A DNA stretch of 64,000 bases from Granulosicoccaceae sp. 1_MG-2023. Lineage in GTDB: Bacteria; Pseudomonadota; Gammaproteobacteria; Granulosicoccales; Granulosicoccaceae. The stretch is from the NCBI GenBank assembly GCA_030546905.1, contig JAUOPI010000001.1:62001-126000 (forward strand). Reading direction: 5' to 3'. Within the stretch, counting starts at the first letter, position 1; each line of letters starts with the position of its first letter. The notes below the pieces were generated by a model. That model was not told the DNA's origin and searched no databases. It worked only from the letters and a program-made list of their open reading frames with translations. The position numbers and the translations under genes are program-made. This document shows, one piece after another, positions 59,802 to 64,000 of this stretch.

Positions 59802-61556
59802 ATGCCACTGACTTCCGGGACCCTGAACTCACTACGTACAAGGCTGGCACGCCTCTATCCGGACGAAGACACCGACGAGCTCCTGGAGCGACTCGGTGTC
59901 ATTTGCTCGCGCCATGAGAGGGATCACAGCCCCCCTACCGTATCGCGCCGCTGGGACGAATCTGACACCCTGCTTATCACCTACGGCGACAGCCTCACCC
60001 GCGAGGACTGTACACCGCTACAGGCGCTGGAATCCTTCAGCAGCACCTATCTCAAGAGCAGCATCGGCATTATTCACCTGCTGCCCTTCTTTCCCTATTC
60101 ATCTGACGACGGCTTCTCTGTGATTAACTATCGCAGCGTGAACCCCGAGGTCGGTAATTGGGAACAGGTCTCACGCATCGGCAGCGACTTTGACCTGATG
60201 TTCGACTTCGTTCTGAATCACGTCTCACGCGATAGCCTGTGGTTTGCCGATTTTCTCGAGAATATGCCGCCCGGCAACCGCTACTTTATCGAAGCCGATC
60301 CGGACGACCCGCGTCTGAAACTGGTCACCCGCCCGCGCGCCGAACCGCTGATGGTGCGCATCCGTACCCGTCATGACGTGCGTCATGTGTGGGCGACCTT
60401 CTCCAAAGATCAGATCGACCTGAACTATGCCAACCCTGATGTCTTACTTCAGGCGCTGGATATCCTGTTGTATTACATTCGTCAGGGCGCGCGCATCGTG
60501 CGTCTGGACGCGGTTGCATTTCTCTGGAAAGAACTGGGCACAAGCTGCATCCACCTGCCGCAAACGCATGAAGTCATCAAGCTGATGCGGGATCTGATGG
60601 ACGATCTGGCGCCGGAAGTGATTCTGCTGACCGAGACCAATGTCCCGCACAAAGAAAACGTCAGCTATTTCGGCGACGGCGACGAAGCCCATATGGTCTA
60701 CCAGTTCAGCCTGCCGCCGCTGATGCTGCACGCCATCTACAGCGGCTCGACACGCTATTTGCGCCAATGGCTGCAGGCGCTGGAGCCGGCCCCGCCGGGT
60801 TGTACTTTTCTTAACTTCACCGCCTCACACGACGGCGTCGGTCTGCGCGCCCTCGAAGGCATCGTGCCGCAGGACGAAGTCAACGACCTGCTCGATGCCA
60901 TGCGCAAACGCGGCGGCTTTATCTCGCACCGCACCCAGGCCGACGGCAGTCAGTCGCCGTATGAGCTCAATATCAGCTACTTCGACGCCCTGCGTGATCC
61001 GGATGCCTACCACGATATGTGGCATATCAACCGCTTTCTGCTTTCCCAGACCGCGGCGATGTCACTGCAAGGGGTGCCGGCCATCTATATCCATTCCCTG
61101 CTGGCCACGCCCAACTATCAGGAAGGCGTTGAAAATACAGGCCGGACCCGCACCATCAACCGCCGGCGCTGGGATCTGGATGAGCTGACCGAACGCCTCG
61201 ATGACCCGGGTTCAGCCGCGCATATCGTCTTCAATACCCTACGCAAACGGCTCGCCCTGCGTCGCCAACAACCGGCTTTTCACCCGGATACCCGGCAACT
61301 GATCTTCGATCTCGACGACAGCTTGCTGGCCCTGCAGCGGGTTTCTCCGGACGGGCTGCAGACCATCACCTGTCTGTACAATTTCACCGCTGTGGCCAAG
61401 ACAGTGCGTCTGAACAGGATTGGTCTGGAGGGTTCTCTGCAGTCAGAACTGACTGATCTGATTTCGGGGGACAGGCCGCGCGGTGCGATCGACTCACCGG
61501 CCTCGGTGGTCGTGCCGGCCTACGGCTGTTACTGGCTGACCCGCGACCAGGCCTGA
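59802..61556 (+). CDS. GH13 sugar phosphorylase, probable glucosylglycerate phosphorylase
   Basis: This 584-residue enzyme is of the sucrose-phosphorylase group (GH13 subfamily 18). The three catalytic regions are ARIVRLDAVAFLWKE (nucleophile Asp), VILLTETNVPHKEN (acid/base Glu) and NFTASHDGVGLRAL (transition-state Asp). The N-terminal half has LITYGDSLTREDCTPLQALE and IHLLPFFPYSSDDGFSV. Subfamily members phosphorolyse sucrose or glucosylglycerate to glucose-1-phosphate. The adjacent convergent gpgS-gpgP genes favour glucosylglycerate. Specificity cannot be proved from sequence alone. Confidence 0.82.
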   Translation: MPLTSGTLNSLRTRLARLYPDEDTDELLERLGVICSRHERDHSPPTVSRRWDESDTLLITYGDSLTREDCTPLQALESFSSTYLKSSIGIIHLLPFFPYSSDDGFSVINYRSVNPEVGNWEQVSRIGSDFDLMFDFVLNHVSRDSLWFADFLENMPPGNRYFIEADPDDPRLKLVTRPRAEPLMVRIRTRHDVRHVWATFSKDQIDLNYANPDVLLQALDILLYYIRQGARIVRLDAVAFLWKELGTSCIHLPQTHEVIKLMRDLMDDLAPEVILLTETNVPHKENVSYFGDGDEAHMVYQFSLPPLMLHAIYSGSTRYLRQWLQALEPAPPGCTFLNFTASHDGVGLRALEGIVPQDEVNDLLDAMRKRGGFISHRTQADGSQSPYELNISYFDALRDPDAYHDMWHINRFLLSQTAAMSLQGVPAIYIHSLLATPNYQEGVENTGRTRTINRRRWDLDELTERLDDPGSAAHIVFNTLRKRLALRRQQPAFHPDTRQLIFDLDDSLLALQRVSPDGLQTITCLYNFTAVAKTVRLNRIGLEGSLQSELTDLISGDRPRGAIDSPASVVVPAYGCYWLTRDQA

Positions 61557-61582
61557 ACGGCCGGCCGGAGCCACACACAACA

Positions 61583-61621
61583 ACGCCGGAGCGGATACAG
61601 GCCCGCCCCGGCGTTTTTTTT
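61583..61621 (+). terminator. Intrinsic terminator of the phosphorylase gene
   Basis: ACGCCGG (61583-61589) pairs with CCGGCGT (61607-61613) and an inner GCGG/CCGC pair extends the stem, followed by eight T bases. It lies between the convergent phosphorylase and gpgS genes. Confidence 0.88.
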
Positions 61622-61628
61622 GTGCGGT

Positions 61629-62849
61629 TTAACCCATATGGTTGTCTTGCTCGACCGCGTCGACAAAGCGCTCGGCAAAATCCGGCACCGTATCGAACAC
61701 ACGCAGCCAGTTCGGAATAAACGGCACTTCCATGGGATTGGCCAGATAGTGTTCGCCGGCGGTGATAATGCTGCGGGCAAACAGCTCCACGGCTTCGGTC
61801 TCGGCATTGAGATTCAGCGTCAGACCGTTAATCGTTGCATCCGCCTGATACTGCTGAACCCGGTCCAGCGCGATACGGAAGTAGGTCGCCTTGATCGAGC
61901 GTATGGTCTCGTTATGCAGCACCACCCCTTCGGTGGCCAGCTTGCGGAACAGCGCCTGACAGATCTCGATACTCATGCGGTTAAGACCGCCCTGCTCGTT
62001 ATCCTGCGACAGCTCCTGGTGCTTGTGATCGTAGCGGTCGGCTATGTCGACCTGACAGATATGGTGCGGCGAGATATTGCGGTAAACCTCCGACAGCACA
62101 CCGATCTCCAGACTCCAGTCCGACGGAATACGCATACTCATCGCTTCGCTGCGTTTCATGGCGAACTCGCCGGACAGCAGATAGCGGAAGTTATCCAGAT
62201 AAACAAGGAAGTCGAGCGGACCGAGGACCTTCTTCAGGGCAGCGATCAGCGGTGAGGTAAACAAGCGCGTCACACGTCCGCCGAGGCGGTTCTGATCTGA
62301 AACACGCGAGTAATAGCCTTTGCAAAAACGGAAATCAAAGGCCGGATGCGCGACCGGATAGAACAAGCGTGCCACCAGAAAACGGTCGTAGGTGACGATA
62401 TCGCAGTCGTGCAGGGCAATCGCTTCGGCGCGGCCCTGAGCCAGCAGATAGCCCAGGCAATACCAGGCGTTACGCCCCTTGCCCGGCAAGGTGGGCGCAA
62501 GCTCGCGCTGAGCCAGCTCTTCATGCAACGCCCGCAGTCGCGGCCCGTCGTTCCAGAGGATGCGTTTGAACTGCGGCAGGGAAGCGAAAAACTCCCGCGC
62601 ATGGGCAAACTGCGACTCATCGGCCGCATCCAGCCCGATCACCACATCATCGATATAGGGCACCAGCTCCAGATCGCTGACAATCTTCGGCAGTGCCGGG
62701 CCCTGTAGCTCGGAATACAAGGATGGCAGTATCAGCGCCATCGGATTGGTTTTCGAGAATTTCAGCAGTTCCGCTTCAATGTCTTCGATTGAGCGATCAC
62801 GGAGGTTATGCAGCGTGGTGATCACACCGTGCTGCGCGAAATCAGACAT
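61629..62849 (-). CDS. gpgS: Glucosyl-3-phosphoglycerate synthase (GT81)
   Basis: This 406-residue GT-A enzyme transfers glucose from a nucleotide donor to 3-phosphoglycerate. Family blocks are MALILPSLYSELQGPALP, then VVIGLDAADE, GKGRNAWYCLGYLLAQGRA and ALHDCDIVTYDRFLVARL (the DCD metal-binding motif), and PSDWSLEIGVLSEVYRN with WSLEIG acceptor residues. Its start is eight bases inside the end of the phosphatase gene upstream, so the pair is coupled. The product is dephosphorylated by the next enzyme to glucosylglycerate, a compatible solute. Confidence 0.9.
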   Translation of the reverse strand: MSDFAQHGVITTLHNLRDRSIEDIEAELLKFSKTNPMALILPSLYSELQGPALPKIVSDLELVPYIDDVVIGLDAADESQFAHAREFFASLPQFKRILWNDGPRLRALHEELAQRELAPTLPGKGRNAWYCLGYLLAQGRAEAIALHDCDIVTYDRFLVARLFYPVAHPAFDFRFCKGYYSRVSDQNRLGGRVTRLFTSPLIAALKKVLGPLDFLVYLDNFRYLLSGEFAMKRSEAMSMRIPSDWSLEIGVLSEVYRNISPHHICQVDIADRYDHKHQELSQDNEQGGLNRMSIEICQALFRKLATEGVVLHNETIRSIKATYFRIALDRVQQYQADATINGLTLNLNAETEAVELFARSIITAGEHYLANPMEVPFIPNWLRVFDTVPDFAERFVDAVEQDNHMG

Positions 62850-63672
62850 GCGTTGACTCCAGTTCGGTCAGGATCGATCCGACGGCTTCATTCCAGCCGA
62901 CCGGGCCGATACCCTCGGTTTGTATTTTGCGGCCGTTCACCTGCGCATCCATCCAGCTGCCGTCATGACGGCGGATCACCACCGCGATATCGGCGATCTG
63001 CAGCAACGGCAGATCATTCGGGCTGTCACCCAGCGCGATACTGCGCAGCGGTTCGCCGGGCAGCTCACGATAGTGTGACAGGAGTTGCTCTGCCGCGTAC
63101 GCCTTATCGGTTCGGCCGAGCAGATGATAAAAACGCCCGCCCTGCATCAGACGCCAGCCCCTGGCCTCAACATCGGCACTGAAGGCCTGCAGAGCCTCAG
63201 GCGTGTCCTCCCAGATAAACGGCTCAGACCCATCACGCGCCTTAGCCAGCGCGGCGTCTTCTTCGGACAGACCGGTCGCGGCAGCCACCGCCGCCGCATC
63301 CATGTCTGCAAAACCACGAAAGCGGTAGCCCTTCTCGCGGCGGATCCGGGCGGCCCAGGCACAGAGCTCTTCATAGGCCGGTGAGAGCCTGATCAGGGCG
63401 CCGCCATCCTCACCAAAATAGCCCGGTGGCAGGGCAATCAATGCACCGTTTTCGAGCACATAAGGGTGCGGTGATTCCAGCCGGTCAGCCAGTCGCGCCA
63501 CTTCCGCGCGGGTCTTGCTGGTCACGATCACCAGCGGAACGCCGGCGCGACGCAGGCGGTTCAGGGCAGGTTCAGCCGCTGCAAACGAGTAGCTGTGGTG
63601 GTCCAGCAAAGTGCCGTCCAGATCAGTCAGGACAATCAGCGGCAATGCCGGCGTGCTGAAGCGGTACGTCAT
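62842..63672 (-). CDS. gpgP: Glucosyl-3-phosphoglycerate phosphatase (HAD-IIB, MpgP-like)
   Basis: This 276-residue HAD phosphatase has motif I LIVLTDLDGTLLDHHSY (nucleophile and general-acid aspartates), motif II VIVTSKTRAEVARL, and motifs III/IV in AYAAEQLLSHY and SIALGDSPNDLPLLQ. The layout is that of mannosyl-3-phosphoglycerate phosphatases, which also accept the glucosyl substrate. Coupling to gpgS defines the role: it removes phosphate from glucosyl-3-phosphoglycerate to give glucosylglycerate. It is the first gene of the pair. Confidence 0.88.
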   Translation of the reverse strand: MTYRFSTPALPLIVLTDLDGTLLDHHSYSFAAAEPALNRLRRAGVPLVIVTSKTRAEVARLADRLESPHPYVLENGALIALPPGYFGEDGGALIRLSPAYEELCAWAARIRREKGYRFRGFADMDAAAVAAATGLSEEDAALAKARDGSEPFIWEDTPEALQAFSADVEARGWRLMQGGRFYHLLGRTDKAYAAEQLLSHYRELPGEPLRSIALGDSPNDLPLLQIADIAVVIRRHDGSWMDAQVNGRKIQTEGIGPVGWNEAVGSILTELESTHV

Positions 63673-63972
63673 CAGGTGATCCGCGTAGAAATTAAGTAAC
63701 GGGAAGAATAAACAGCAGGGAAAAATATGTCCACCGCAGCAATTTTGCTATGTTATTGATATTCATTGTCTAATGCTTGTTTTAACTCGCTTTTAAGTGT
63801 CCGCAAGCCCGGAAAGGCCGGCCCGTTGGTTGACGTCACCGCTGCAAAAGCACTATTAATGATGTTACGTATGCTTTTATTTCACTTTCAATACAAGTGG
63901 CACGGATATTGAGACAGCCTATTTTAAGACAAGCCTGTCATCCGAATTCTCATCTCAACCCGGCGGATATAT
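63673..63972. other. AT-rich upstream region of gpgPS
   Basis: A 300-bp AT-rich gap between gpgP and a plus-strand frame at the right edge. On the minus strand TTAGAC-N17-TAGCAA (about plus 63731-63770) is a weak promoter candidate for gpgPS. A GGTTGACGTCACC near-palindrome lies at about 63828-63840. No small gene was seen. Confidence 0.3.
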
Positions 63973-64000
63973 ATGAAGGACATCTGGGCAGGATATAACG
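63973..64000 (+). CDS. Possible start of a gene cut by the right edge
   Basis: ATG 63973 begins MKDIWAGYN with GGCGGA ten bases upstream, open to the window end. Only nine codons are visible, so neither product nor reality can be judged. Confidence 0.3.

Overview
The window is about 64 kb of GC-rich chromosome from a proteobacterium, most likely a salt-tolerant gammaproteobacterium. The evidence is gene content: an intact YehZYXW osmolyte transporter in Escherichia coli gene order, close homologues of EamA, YeiR and OmpW, a UspE-like tandem stress protein, and enzymes that make and recycle the compatible solute glucosylglycerate. Genus cannot be read from the sequence. I saw no rRNA, tRNA, CRISPR array, intact transposase or prophage gene. 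Genes were assigned by reading translations and recalling families; no search was run.

Layout. 0-9 kb: 5' end of a thiamine pyrophosphokinase gene, an OmpA/BON envelope protein, two auxin-efflux-type carriers, a LysR regulator facing an MFS carrier, OmpW behind an FNR-like box, and gamma-glutamyltransferase. 9-14 kb: yehZYXW and a MarC-type membrane protein. 14-23 kb: an asparagine synthetase/glycosyltransferase pair, a QseBC-like two-component system divergent from a DUF5666 lipoprotein and a YgiW-type OB-fold protein, and two HupE/UreJ-like membrane proteins. 22-30 kb: threonine aldolase, EamA, a tandem universal stress protein, then a module of two small four-cysteine exported proteins, a YHYH-domain lipoprotein and a BaeSR-like two-component system. 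30-37 kb: a tripartite tricarboxylate transporter operon with a PfkB kinase and a dehydrogenase, divergent from an IclR regulator. 37-45 kb: YeiR, NAD salvage genes pncA-pncB, a DMT carrier, and an ArsA-like ATPase / small CC protein / CstA operon. 45-47.8 kb: a lower-GC islet of orphan genes between palindromic repeats. 47.9-55 kb: an acyl-CoA synthetase, a sigma-54 activator, its sensor kinase and an OFA-family transporter. 55-64 kb: a thiamine-binding-type protein, a DMT carrier, an orphan TAXI binding protein, a lamin-tail-domain lipoprotein and the glucosylglycerate genes.

Four things stand out. (1) Upstream of the first four-cysteine gene are four heptamers spaced exactly 11 bp apart, one resembling the E. 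coli BaeR box, which ties this uncharacterised exported-protein module to the adjacent BaeSR-like system. (2) A dispersed repeat family is built from two half-elements with identical ends (GTCGC ... GCTCCTACA) and one of two 10-bp palindromic cores; the cores vary by compensatory changes, the repeats form 90-bp and 73-bp tandem arrays, and at two loci they supply the stop codon of a gene. (3) A pair of GGACA-N3-TGTCC palindromes 32 bp apart precedes a sigma-54-like promoter in front of the OFA transporter, beside an NtrC-type activator. (4) A glucosylglycerate synthesis pair converges on a GH13 sugar phosphorylase that probably degrades the same solute.
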